From: Caprella mutica | Taxonomy: Eukaryota > Arthropoda > Malacostraca > Amphipoda > Caprellidae | NCBI GenBank assembly: GCA_947561585.1 | Contig: CANNZV010001596.1 | Coordinates: 1-64,000, forward strand | Reading direction: 5' to 3' | DNA length: 64,000 nt | In this document: positions 21,598-32,654 of the stretch, piece by piece | Layout of the letters: every line of letters starts with the position of its first letter | Position numbering within the stretch: position 1 is the stretch's first letter | Notes under the pieces: generated by a model | Seen by the model: only the letters and a program-made list of their open reading frames with translations | What the model was told of the DNA's origin: nothing | Databases searched by the model: none | Made by a program: the position numbers and the translations under genes

Positions 21598-24030
21598 GAG
21601 CGAGATGGAGCGATATGTGTGTACTCTATGGGCGAGATGTAGCGATATACTAGCGAAATGTAGCGATACACTAGTGAGATGTAGCGATACACTAGTGAGA
21701 TGTAGCGATACACTAGCGAGATGTAGCGATACACTAGCAAGATGTAGCGATACACTAGCGAGATGTAGCGATACACTAGCGAGACGTAGCGATACACTAG
21801 CGAGATGTAGCGATACACTAGCGAGATGTAGCGATACACTAGCAAGATGTAGCGATACACTAGCAAGATGTAGCGATACACTAGCGAGATGTAGCGATAC
21901 ACTAGCGAGATGTAGCGATGCACTAGCGAGATGTAGCGATGCACTAGCGAGATGTAGCGATACACTAGCAAGATGTAGCGATAAACTAGCGAGATGTAGC
22001 GATACACTAGCGAGATATAGCGATACACTAGCAAGATGTAGCGATACACTAGCGAAATGTAGCAATGCACTAGCGAGATTTAGCGATACACTAGCGAGAT
22101 GTAGCGATACACTAGCGAGATGTAGCGATACACTAGCGAGATGTAGCGATACACTAGCGAGATGTAACGATACACTAGCGAGATGTAGCGATACACTAGC
22201 GAGATGTAGCGATACACTAGCGAGATGTAGCGATACACTAGTGATGTGTAGCGATACACAAGCGAGATGTAGCGATACACTAGCGAGATGTAGCGATACA
22301 CTAGCGAGATGTAGCGATACACTTTCGAGATGTAGCGATACACTAGCGAGATGTAACGATACACTAGCGAGATGTAGCGATACACTAGCGAGATGTAGCG
22401 ATACACTAGCGAGATGTAGCGATACACTAGTGAGGTGTAGCGATACACAAGCGAGATGTAGCGATACACTAGCGAGATGTAGCGATACACTAGCGAGATG
22501 TAGCGATACACTTTCGAGATGTAGCGATATACTAGCGAGATGTAGCGATATACTAGCGAAATGTAGCGATATACTAGCGAGATGTAGCGATATACTAGCG
22601 AGATGTAGCGATATACTAGCGAGATGTAGCGATATACTAGCGAGATGTAGCGATACACTAGCGAGATGTAGCGATACACTAGCGAGATGTAGCGATACAC
22701 TAGCGAGATGTAGCGATACACTAGCGAGATGTAGCGATACACTTTCGAGATGTAGCGATACACTAGCGAGATGTAACGATACACTAGCGAGATGTAGCGA
22801 TACACTAGCGAGATGTAGCGATACACTAGCGAGATGTAGCGATACACTAGTGAGGTGTAGCGATACACAAGCGAGATGTAGCGATACACTAGCGAGATGT
22901 AGCGATACACTTTCGAGATGTAGCGATATACTAGCGAGATGTAGCGATATACTAGCGAAATGTAGCGATATACTAGCGAGATGTAGCGATATACTAGCGA
23001 GATGTAGCGATATACTAGCGAGATGTAGCGATATACTAGCGAGATGTAGCGATATACTAGCGAGATGTAGCGATACACTAGCGAGATGTAGCGATACACT
23101 AGCGAGATGTAGCGATACACTAGCGAGATGTAGCGATACACTTTCGAGATGTAGCGATACACTAGCGAGATGTAACGATACACTAGCGAGATGTAGCGAT
23201 ACACTAGCGAGATGTAGCGATACACTAGCGAGATGTAGCGATACACTAGTGAGGTGTAGCGATACACAAGCGAGATGTAGCGATACACTAGCGAGATGTA
23301 GCGATACACTAGCGAGATGTAGCGATACACTTTCGAGATGTAGCGATATACTAGCGAGATGTAGCGATATACTAGCGAAATGTAGCGATATACTAGCGAG
23401 ATGTAGCGATATACTAGCGAGATGTAGCGATATACTAGCGAGATGTAGCGATATGCTAGCGAGATGTAGCGATACACTAGCGAGATGTAGCGATACACTA
23501 GCGAGATGTAGCGATACACTAGCGAGATGTAGCGATACACTAGCGAGATGTAGCGATACACTAGCGAGATGTAGCGATACACTAGCGAGATGTAGCGATA
23601 CACTTTCGAGATGTAGCGATACACTAGCGAGATGTAACGATACACTAGCGAGATGTAGCGATACACTAGCGAGATGTAGCGATACACTAGCGAGATGTAG
23701 CGATACACTAGTGAGGTGTAGCGATACACAAGCGAGATGTAGCGATACACTAGCGAGATGTAGCGATACACTAGCGAGATGTAGCGATACACTTTCGAGA
23801 TGTAGCGATATACTAGCGAGATGTAGCGATATACTAGCGAAATGTAGCGATATACTAGCGAGATGTAGCGATATACTAGCGAGATGTAGCGATATACTAG
23901 CGAGATGTAGCGATATACTAGCGAGATGTAGCGATACACTAGCGAGATGTAGCGATACACTAGCGAGATGTAGCGATACACTAGCGAGATGTAGCGATAC
24001 ACTAGCGAGATGTAGCGATATCACTGTTTC
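21598..24030. repeat. 21-bp satellite with higher-order structure, about 115 copies
   Basis: The unit is GATGTAGCGATACACTAGCG plus A. Named variants (AACGAT, TAGTGAGGTG, CACAAGCG, CTTTCGAG, GCGAAATG and a GATATAC run) recur in the same order. The CTTTCGAG marker that precedes AACGAT lies at 22323, 22743, 23142 and 23604, giving higher-order periods of 420, 399 and 462 bp (20, 19 and 22 units). Open frames of about 600-830 codons cross it on both strands because 21 bp is seven codons. I do not call a protein. Confidence 0.97.
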
Positions 24031-24187
24031 TGAAGGCTGAGAGGGTTGATTGATTACATTGTTAATTTGTTCGTAGTTTCTCATTAAGGTGTAGATGGGG
24101 CTATAACACTAGGATTACACCTCGGCATTAACCTGTCTGTTAACAACAGGGTATGGATCTTCCAAAAGTTTTTAAGTAGTCAGAAGT
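24031..24187. other. short spacer, nothing recognised
   Basis: Unique sequence between the 21-bp satellite and a family A MITE. Confidence 0.4.
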
Positions 24188-24400
24188 AGGGAAGTTACGA
24201 ATTGTCGGTCGGTTATACATCTTCGGTCATGTAAGAATAAACTTCGATCATGTAAGAGAAAACTAAAATATTTATTTTTATTTGGATACTAATTAAAATA
24301 AAAATACCTGCAGGTATCATGGACACCAATAAAAATAAAAATAAAATAATAATTATGATATCATTTTTTCTTATATGATGGACAATTCTTAACTACTCCT
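24188..24400. mobile_element. family A MITE, internally altered copy
   Basis: The left end AGGGAAGTTACGAATTGTCG is a good family A terminus. The right arm is shortened: ATATGATGG then ACAATTCTTAACTACTCCT lacks about 20 bases of the usual arm. The centre shares TACCTGCAGGTATCATGG with 5170-5312. AACTTCGATCATGTAAGA near 24240 partly repeats the left arm. Confidence 0.75.
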
Positions 24401-24487
24401 AACTAAAAAAAATAAGTAAAATTTATTGTTTATTTCATGTCTGACATTTCATAAAATCATTGAAATTTTTTAACTCTTTCGGAGAGA

Positions 24488-24622
24488 CCACATTCCCATA
24501 CTGGTCACCAAACATCCCCATACTGGTCACCAAACATCCCCATACTGGCCACCAAACATCCCCATACTGGCCACCAAACATCCCATACTGGCCACCAAAC
24601 ATCCCCATACTGGCCACCAAAT
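24488..24622. repeat. 22-bp minisatellite, 6 copies
   Basis: The unit CATACTGGCCACCAAACATC plus CC starts at 24497, 24519, 24541, 24563, 24584 and 24606, with one 21-bp unit. The first two copies have GGTCACC and the later four GGCCACC. Confidence 0.95.
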
Positions 24623-25310
24623 GTGATCTCAGGGTTTACTTTTGATTTACCCCCAAACTGATCATCTAGTGTTATTTCAAAACACTATAATTAAATTTAC
24701 TAAAGCCATTATGTGTAGCTTATATTCTCTGACTTCATAAGTTCTACACTTAGCTTAGTCTTATTTCAGGGATGTACTACAATAAAACTGCTAAATGATA
24801 ACTCTAGAAGACTGCACTTCATACACATTACTACACAAAGTGTTCACTGTAATGCCACAGCGTTTATAACTGTTCGACTATCTCGTAACGGTGTAGGGCG
24901 GGGACATTAGCAATAAGCATACATGCAAACTAACTCGTTCATTCTACTAACTATATCAAATCATTACATTCAAGTTTTTTTTTATATTAATTACTATAAT
25001 TTCACATTAAAATTTAAAATCAATCTATTATACATAATTAATAATACAAACTTTATTAAAATAAATATACTAATCCAATTTTTTCCGCATGTACTTCATT
25101 TCTCACACCATTAGTCTTATAATTAATTAGTTTTTCGAATAGATTGATTAAGTGAGAGTTTGAATAATTGATAATTATAGTCAACTCATTTCCCCCATTA
25201 TTCAATTCCTTCCTTCACTAATTATGGTAATTAGATTTATTGCATTTAATTTAATTCTCTTAACTGGTTAAAATAAAAGAAAATGTCCTTAGTATTATAA
25301 ATAGCTGTAC
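24623..25310. other. AT-rich spacer, nothing recognised
   Basis: Unique and AT-rich. A 63-codon frame at 24923-25114 is low-complexity and not called. Confidence 0.45.
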
Positions 25311-25404
25311 CGTGTAATTCAATATAACGTGTAATTTAATATAACTTGCAATGGAGTACTGTCTAATGCAGAAACGTGTAATTCATTAGATAACGTGTAA
25401 TCGA
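25311..25404. repeat. degenerate part of the 15-bp repeat, left of a MITE
   Basis: ACGTGTAATTCAATATAACG and GCAGAAACGTGTAATTCATT are decayed copies of the repeat on the far side of the MITE. AATGCAGAAACGTGTAATTC and its flank recur at about 25627-25660, so this side and the right side share a longer duplicated block. Confidence 0.8.
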
Positions 25405-25406
25405 TA

Positions 25407-25572
25407 GTGTTGTGACCATATGCACTTAAAAACATAGATCTTATGAATGCCACAGACGAAATGAAATGAAATGGTATCGAATACTATATACCGCTGGTAT
25501 AGAACCATTTTAATTCAATCCATCTATAATATTTTTAGGATCTATGATTTAAAACGCATATTGTCACAACTC
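25407..25572. mobile_element. family F MITE inside a repeat
   Basis: Left GTGTTGTGACCATATGC and reverse-complemented right GAGTTGTGACAATATGC begin inverted repeats of about 36 bp that run to CATAGATC on both sides. TA flanks each end (25405-25406 and 25573-25574), consistent with a TA-target (mariner-type) duplication. The centre GAATACTATATACCGCTGGT recurs at 41998-42160. There is no frame in 166 bp. Confidence 0.8.
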
Positions 25573-25574
25573 TA

Positions 25575-25968
25575 GTTATTAAATATACCGTGTAATTGAA
25601 TGCACTGTGTAATAGAGTACTGTGTAATGCAGAAACGTGTAATTCATTAGCGAATAACGTGTAATTAAATGTAACGTGCAATTCAATGTAACGTGCAATT
25701 CAATAACGTGTAATTCAATAACGTGTGATTCAATAACGTGTGATTCAATAACGTGTAATTCAATAACGTGTGATTCAATAACGTGTGATTCAATAACGAG
25801 TAATTCAATAACGTGTAATTCAATAACGTGTAATTCAATAACGTGTAATTCAATAACGTGTAATTCAATAACGTGTAATTCAATGTACCGTGTAATTCAA
25901 TAACGTGTAATTCAATAACGTGTAATTCAATGTACCGTGTAATTCAATAACGTGTAATTCAGTACAAA
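25575..25968. repeat. 15-bp minisatellite, about 20 clear copies
   Basis: The unit is AATAACGTGTAATTC, with TGTACCGTG and GTGTGATTC variants. The first 100 bases are degenerate and match the block left of the MITE; the clean array starts near 25690. The 15-bp unit keeps frame, so short frames on both strands are artefacts. Confidence 0.93.
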
Positions 25969-26539
25969 AGGTTTTTCAGTTCATAAATATATACAGAATA
26001 AAATATTTCTATTTATAATTTTAATATTAGTTCCGAGCTAAATAATAATTATTCTAATAAATTATCAAATAGAATAGAATTATTGAGAGGGAAAGAAAAT
26101 AGAATTAAATGAATTTGTGAAATTATACAATGAGTTCGTTAAAATTTATCATTCTGATATATTAAGTCAAATGAAAACAAATATACAATTATTTCCAGTC
26201 AATAAACATAAATGGCACTTAATAATTTTTTTTTATCATCTATAATACGAAGATTTACATAATTATAGTAAATAAGTGTAACCCCGGGGTACACACCCCC
26301 AGGGAAAGCTGAGGGTATACTTTACTAGACATTATTCCAAGTAACAACATCTAGATCAGTAAAAGTCAATAAGAAAATAATTCAAATTTCTCTTATCTGC
26401 CCAGACAATATAAAGACATAGCTATGCTCTTACATTTAAAAACTAAAATAAAGTAAATAAAGTACTGATGAAGTTATAGGTGAAATGATACACAACAACA
26501 ATCATACCCTGGGTATAGAGCTGTTATTCGTCTCAGCTG
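25969..26539. other. AT-rich spacer, nothing recognised
   Basis: Unique sequence. ACCCCGGGGTACACACCCCC near 26282 is a GC-rich patch with a CCCCGGGG palindrome. No gene seen. Confidence 0.45.
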
Positions 26540-26690
26540 ATTATAAATACGTATAATCTATCGATTTTCGTCGGACATTTTCCGTCAGAAAATCCCAACG
26601 ATGTCTCAAATTATGATATTTTACGATAAAATACCATCAATATATACCGTAATGGACAATATACCAATTATAACTTTTTTGATTGGGTAC
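26540..26690 (+). repeat. dispersed repeat family C, copy 3
   Basis: ATGATATTTTACGATAAAAT and ACCATCAATATATACCGTAA match the copy at 12135 in the same orientation. CGTCGGACATTTTCCGTCAG upstream matches the reversed copy at 20345. Confidence 0.7.
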
Positions 26691-26843
26691 TTAGTACCTG
26701 AAACAATGAAACAATTTATTAATGAAAAGAATACAAGAATTGTTATATGCATCTCGAAGAGAAAAATAGGTATTTAAATTACTGAATAATATTATTATTG
26801 AATATGCTATATTATTAAATAGTATTTTCGATCACCAATCATA

Positions 26844-26950
26844 TAAGATATTCTCTTCTATAAATGAGATATTCTCTCCTATAAATAAGATATTCTCTCC
26901 TATAAATAAGATATTCTCTCCTATAAATAAGATATTCTCTCCTATAAATA
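26844..26950. repeat. 21-bp minisatellite, 5 copies
   Basis: GATATTCTCTCCTATAAATA plus A recurs at 26847, 26868, 26889, 26910 and 26931. The first copy has a CTCTTCT variant. Confidence 0.95.
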
Positions 26951-27080
26951 GACATCAAAGCGTAAAATGTTGAACAAAATGATTTATTCCGTAGCGTGGA
27001 ATTCACTTCGAATATTTTCCTTTTAAATATGAAACTTGAAACTCGCCTGAAAGTTGATACGCTGAACTAGCAGTTGAAAA

Positions 27081-27765
27081 GTATTCTATATTGAAGCCTT
27101 TATTCTTGTTAGTATTCTATATTGGAGCATTTATTCTTGTTAGTATTCTATATTGGAGCATTTATTCTTGTTAGTATTCTATATTGGAGCATTTATTCTT
27201 GTTAGTATTCTATATTGGAGCATTTATTCTTGTTAGTATTCTATATTGGAGCATTTATTCTTGTTAGTATTCTATATTGAAGCATTTATTCTTGTTAGTA
27301 TTCTATATTGAAGCCTTTATTCTTGTTAGTATTCCATATTGAAGCATTTATTCTTGTTAGTATTCCATATTGAAGCCTTTATTCTTGTTAGTATTCCATA
27401 TTGAAGCCTTTATTCTTGTTAGTATTCCATATTGAAGCATTTATTCTTGTTAGTATTCCATATTGAAGCATTTATTCTTGTTAGTATTCCATATTGAAGC
27501 CTTTATTCTTGTTAGTATTCCATATTGAAGCCTTTATTCTTGTTAGTATTCCATATTGAAGCATTTATTCTTGTTAGTATTCCATATTGAAGCATTTATT
27601 CTTGTTAGTATTCCATATTGAAGCATTTATTCTTGTTAGTATTCCATATTGAAGCCTTTATTCTTGTTAGTATTCTATATTGAAGCATTTGTTCTTGTTA
27701 GTATTCTATATTGAAGCATTTATTCTTGTTAGTATTCTATATTGAATATATTATTTGTAGTAATC
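27081..27765. repeat. 31-bp minisatellite, about 22 copies
   Basis: The unit core is AGTATTCTATATTGAAGCAT with 31-base spacing. Variants are grouped: five consecutive TATTGGAGC units near 27112-27250, then a run of TTCCATATT units from about 27330 to 27660, then TTCTATATT again. This shows local block spreading. The right end decays by 27800. Confidence 0.95.
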
Positions 27766-27799
27766 TGTATTGAATGAATTTTCCTTGTAGTATTCTTTG

Positions 27800-28285
27800 A
27801 TAGTGTAAACAAATATTGTTCCTTGCGGATAAGTTTTTAACGATATTGTTGTTAAGGTTACTAGCTCTTTGATTGGCTATGGAGATTGAGCAATGAGTGT
27901 ATCCTTCCGTAACCCCCCCCCCCTACCCCCAATAAATAATCATGAAGTGTGCAGTACAACAAACCACATTGCTGCCATCTACATAATTATGATAAGAGTT
28001 TCCAAGTTCTTATTATATGAAAAGCAATCAAGCAGCTAGAACTACATGCAAGAAGGAGGAGCTAACATATGGCAGGGCACTGACGCTTTAGTGCTCCACC
28101 CCTTCCTCATTGCCGACCAATCAGGGAAGAGTTTACGTAAAAGCCAATATCCTGCAACACAGTATCGATAGAAAAGTATGCGGTAGATACAGTATCTCAA
28201 TAACCTTATGTGCTGTCCACTATATCTTTAAAATTTTAGACGTGAGAAACATGAATATATTGGGCACACCGCGAATTATTAAATT
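27800..28285 (+). mobile_element. dispersed element family E, copy 2
   Basis: This copy is collinear with 15939-16387: AATATTGTTCCTTGCGGATA, GATTGGCTATGGAGATTGA, GTGTGCAGTACAACAAACCA, TTTAGTGCTCCACCCC and AAGTATGCGGTAGATACAG. Its C-run (27913-27930) is longer than in copy 1 and its central hairpin is decayed. It starts directly after the 31-bp array. No frame is convincing. Confidence 0.7.
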
Positions 28286-28689
28286 CGATTTTTTTTATGA
28301 TAATATATAATAAATAAATTAGTCAACCCTTTGCCGTTTTTCTGATCAAAATTAGTATGCAACCTGTTTTTAAGTTTTAATGAATACCATTTCAATATAA
28401 TAATATCAATAAATTAATAAGCAATGGAAATACCTAAGCAAATTGATTGCCATTCACACACATTTCTCAGTTTGACCAAATTAGTAAATAATTCGTTAAA
28501 TCACTAATGAAGGTAAGAGCCGGCAAATTGGATGCTAATTCGATTTGGTATTCCGTGTGTTCTTCAGAAGATGTGGCCTAATTTGAATAGCTACTTTGTG
28601 TGCCAGGGGAGGCTTTGTAAGGAAAGGATTACCGGTATTAGACCTCGTGGGAACGGGAACAAGTATCATGCAGAGTCTATTGAAGAGGT
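28286..28689. other. AT-rich spacer, nothing recognised
   Basis: Unique sequence between family E and a small array. An 83-codon plus frame at 28596-28847 mainly reads through the array and is not called. Confidence 0.45.
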
Positions 28690-28836
28690 ACAGTAGTGCA
28701 TTGGGTAGAGATGCAGTAGTGCATTGGGTAGATGCAGTAGTGCATTGGGTAGATGCAGTAGTGCATTGGGTAGATGCAGTAGTGCATTGGGTAGATGCAG
28801 TAGTGCATTGGGTAGATGCAGTAGTGCATTGGGTAT
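28690..28836. repeat. 21-bp minisatellite, 7 copies
   Basis: GCAGTAGTGCATTGGGTAGA plus T repeats seven times with almost no variation. The first copy has a two-base insertion (TAGAGATG). Confidence 0.95.
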
Positions 28837-28908
28837 ATTGCGCTTGACAAGTTAGTTTGAGTAGATAGAGAAGTGTTTTAATTTTATCTTTTACTCAGTT
28901 TAAGTGAC

Positions 28909-29117
28909 TTAAGGTCTTGTTACACGGTGAAAGTTACTGTCGTGACAGTGGACAGTAGCTGTCCCACTGTACTCGCATGCCAGTAGCTCAATGTTCATAA
29001 CATTGAATTTCCATGACAGTTACTCGACTGATGCAGTCACACTGTGCGAGTAGCTGCACTACAGTTACTGGCTAGGCCAACTCGTACGTTTACTCGCACC
29101 GTGTAACAAAGCCTTAA
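28909..29117. mobile_element. TTAA-flanked MITE
   Basis: The left end TTAAGGTCTTGTTACACGGTG and the reverse complement of the right end differ at two of 21 positions. TTAA at 28909-28912 and 29114-29117 is the likely target duplication, and the element proper is 28913-29113 (201 bp). Inside, GTTACTGT, CAGTTAC and CTCGCA motifs repeat in both orientations. TTAA targets are typical of piggyBac-type elements, but the ends do not show the usual CCC start, so the superfamily is open. Confidence 0.8.
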
Positions 29118-29148
29118 CTATAATCACAAGAACGATAAAGGGTTATAG

Positions 29149-30475
29149 ATGCACATCATAACTCAGTATATCATAACTCAGTACTTCATAACTCAGTATA
29201 TCATAACTCAGTACTTCATAACTCAGTACATCATAACTCAGTACATCATAACTCAGTACATCATAACTCAGTACATCATAACTCAGTACATCATAACTCA
29301 GTACATCAAAACTCAGTACATCAAAACTCAGTACATCAAAACTCAGTACTTCATAACTCAGTACATCATATCTCAGTACATCATAACTCAGTACATCATA
29401 ACTCAGTACATCATAACTCAGTACATCATAACTCAGTGCATCATAACTCAGTACTTCATAACTCAGTACATCATAACTCAGTACCTCATAACTCAGTACC
29501 TCATAACTCAGTACCTCATAACTCAGTACCTCATAACTCAGTACCTCATAACTCAGTACCTCATAACTCAGTACATCATAACTCAGTACATCATAACTCA
29601 GTACATCATAACTCAGTACATCATAACTCAGTACATCATAACTCAGTACATCATAACTCAGTACATCATAACTCAGTACATCATAACTCAGTACATCATA
29701 ACTCAGTACATCATAACTCAGTACATCATAACTCAGTACATCATAACTCAGTACATCATAACTCAGTACATCATAACTCAGTACATCATAACTCAGTACA
29801 TCATAACTCAGTACATCATAACTCAGTACCTCATAACTCAGTACCTCATAACTCAGTACCTCATAACTCAGTACCTCATAACTCAGTACATCATAACTCG
29901 GTACATCATAACTCGGTACATCATAACTCGGTACATCATAACTCGGTACATCATAACTCGGTACATCATAACTCGGTACATCATAACTCGGTACATCATA
30001 ACTCGGCACATCATAACTCGGCACATCATAACTCGGCACATCATAACTCGGCACATCATAACTCGGCACATCATAACTCGGTACATCATAACTCGGTACA
30101 TCATAACTCGGTACATCATAACTCGGTACATCATAACTCGGTACATCATAACTCAGTACATCATAACTCAGTACATCATAACTCAGTACTTCATAACTCA
30201 GTACATCATAACTCAGTACATCATAACTCAGTACATCATAACTCAGTACATCATAACTCAGTACATCATAACTCAGTACATCATAACTCAGTACATCATA
30301 ACTCAGTACATCATAACTCAGTACATCATAACTCAGTACATCATAACTCAGTACTTCATAACTCAGTACATCATAACTCAGTACCTCATAACTCAGTACA
30401 TCATAACTCAGTACATCATAACTCAGTACATCATAACTCAGTACATCATAACTCAGTACCTCATAACTCATTAGT
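29149..30475. repeat. 15-bp satellite, about 88 copies
   Basis: The unit is ACTCAGTACATCATA, strictly 15 bp, so four units fill 60 bases throughout. Variants come in runs: TACCTCATA near 29483-29574 and 29825-29885, CTCGGTAC from about 29896 to 30145, with CTCGGCAC nested at 30005-30075. Stop-free frames run along both strands because 15 bp is five codons. The 12-mer TTCATAACTCAG is shared with the iterated terminus of the pogo-like MITE at 8227-8465. Confidence 0.97.
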
Positions 30476-31349
30476 TTTTCCCTAACAATGATATTCACTT
30501 TAGTAAAAGTTTCCTCATAATCTGACTGTTGTCCGTTTCTTTTCCCGTTATTAATTTAATTTGTAATAACACATCAAGCCGCGTGGTACAGAATACTTGA
30601 AATTACAGCTTATGATTTGCCTCGAAACTAATTAAACTTAAGTTAGAGAGAATGAAATTAGGTGTTTTTAGGAACTAACTACAGAAATGGCGGTAGATTG
30701 CCTCGAATAAATGGAGCGATATTCCTATGTAATGCTGCTCTAATGTTCCTAACTTCTGGTTTAATAACTTACGGGAACTTGTCAATGTAATGAGTTCTGA
30801 ACATGGAACAACTTCTATAAAATTGTTATTGCTCTCGTGGATTATTGGTGAAAGTGTTCAAAGCTCATCCGTAGAGTTATTTATCATTGCGTTACGAGAA
30901 GATGGTTATTATATTAACTCTTTAAGAACATTGGGGCAAAGGGTAGGGTGGAGATCAAGTGAAGATGGAAATTTTGGAATTTAAATGAAGACAGTAAACG
31001 TAACTCTCGAGTTTTAGGATAAATCGGGACCAACCACTTCCCGTAAAAAAGGAGAAAATTGCGTAAAACTGAATTTTGAGATAATGCCGAAAAAACAGTT
31101 CCGTAAAAGTTCGTAAGTTTAGAGATGAATACATAAAATTAGAGATTATCTGTATTTCTAGAATAAAATTGAAAAAAAAATTACTTTTAGCGTCAGTTGA
31201 CATAATTTAAATTATTACAAAAAACGTGGTGCATATGTTTTGTACCATTTGCCAATCTCGAGAATGGGCTGCGCATTTTTAACCTCCAAAGGCCAAGTGT
31301 GCGTTAGTAGCTTCATTTTATTATTATGAAATCGAATAGCAATACATAC
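30476..31349. other. AT-rich spacer, nothing recognised
   Basis: Unique sequence. Frames at 30790-30984 (plus) and 30955-31203 (minus) show no recognisable protein character and are not called. Confidence 0.45.
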
Positions 31350-31354
31350 GAATA

Positions 31355-31445
31355 TTAATCGAACCCCCCTGACAGATCATTAAATGATCATGAAGTGTGC
31401 AGTACAGCAAACTAGCGGTACAACAAACTACATAACAGCCAGCCA
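31355..31445 (+). mobile_element. dispersed element family E, fragment
   Basis: AACCCCCCTGACAGATCA, ATGATCATGAAGTGTGCAGT and CTAGCGGTACAACAAACTAC match the middle of family E at about 16053-16135 and 27915-27975. Neither end is present. Confidence 0.75.
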
Positions 31446-31657
31446 TTTATATTGAGATTTTAAAAATAATCGCCATTTAGGCTTTATATAAATATATGAT
31501 ACTTATTTTGAAAAACAAAAATGACAAGAAATATATTGACGATATATGGACGTTGTGTAGTTTTTTGTAACCGCTTGTCATAATAAATAAAATGAAAGTA
31601 TCAACTAAAATAAAAGTATTAAAAGTATTTCCAGTGAAGAAATACACAAGATATATA

Positions 31658-31828
31658 TATACATTGCCTTTAAATGTATACATTGCCTTTATATGTATAC
31701 ATTGCCTTTAAATGTATACATTGCCTTTAAATGTATACATTGCCTTTAAATGTATACATTGCCTTTAAATGTGTACATTGCCTTTAAATGTATACATTGC
31801 CTTTAAATGTATACATTGCCTTTAAATC
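31658..31828. repeat. 19-bp minisatellite, 9 copies
   Basis: TACATTGCCTTTAAATGTA recurs every 19 bases (31662, 31681, 31700 and so on to 31814). Two units carry single changes (TTTATATG and GTGTACATT). Confidence 0.95.
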
Positions 31829-32105
31829 AAAAGATTTCGGATAAAATTCAGGAGGTGAAATTTGCGATAAAATTTGGAAATTTTAATGGAGAAAAAATAA
31901 TTCAGAACATATAAAAATAATGTTATCATCTCTCACGCGATTTTATATACAATATATAAATATATTATTCAATAAATTTCATGGATAGATAACTAGATTT
32001 AAACTGATAATTTTACAAAAAAAGTTTTTTGTATGATAATTTCCATAATTTTGTGATTTTAAATTGATGTTGAATTTAAATTACCTATAAATCATATGAA
32101 TTATA

Positions 32106-32345
32106 TGACTATACTATAATTCACTGGTATTATGGTATTAATAGGACTATACTATAATCACTGGTATTATGGTATTAATATGACTATACTATAATCACTG
32201 GTATTATGGTATTAATATAACTATACTATAATTCACTGGTATTATAGTATTAATATGACTATACTATAATTCACTGGTATTATGGTATTAATATGACTAT
32301 ACTATAATTCACTGGTATTATAGTATTTATATGACTATAATTACC
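32106..32345. repeat. 37/38-bp minisatellite, 6 copies
   Basis: The core ACTATACTATAATTCACTGG followed by TATTATGGTATTAATATG recurs at about 32108, 32146, 32183, 32220, 32258 and 32296. Units lacking one T are 37 bp. Confidence 0.93.
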
Positions 32346-32444
32346 CGATAAAATAGAGGAGGAGAGACTATTGATTTTGTCTATCTTATTAATCGGCTGA
32401 AAGAGATAAGAGAGAGTGACAGTTTGGGGTAACTGGTGACAGTC

Positions 32445-32532
32445 ACGACACTGTGACACACACTGTGACACACACACTGTGACACACACACTGTGACACA
32501 CACAAAGGGACACAGACACTGTGACACACATG
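32445..32532. repeat. CACTGTGA minisatellite, about 5 copies
   Basis: CACTGTGACACACACA and shorter forms repeat with a purine-rich interruption near 32505. Unit lengths vary (about 14-18 bp), as in microsatellite-like slippage. Confidence 0.85.
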
Positions 32533-32654
32533 CAGTGACAGAAGAAAGGTACGTTAGAACCAAGGTATGTTAACTACAAGGTAGAGTATTGCGCAGGTTC
32601 ATATCAAGATGAATTAGAGTCTCGTTGTGAAACACGCACAAACGTACGCACTTA

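Noticed and set aside
21595..24084. Frames of 600-830 codons on both strands
   Set aside because: A 21-bp tandem repeat keeps frame by arithmetic. The cysteine-rich and hydrophobic repeats have no domain logic.
28178..28195. GATACAGTATCT in family E as the source of the 22-bp array at 43.1 kb
   Set aside because: A shared 12-base palindrome alone is weak and the surrounding sequence does not match.
29143..30498. Frames of about 450 codons on both strands
   Set aside because: Artefact of the 15-bp satellite.
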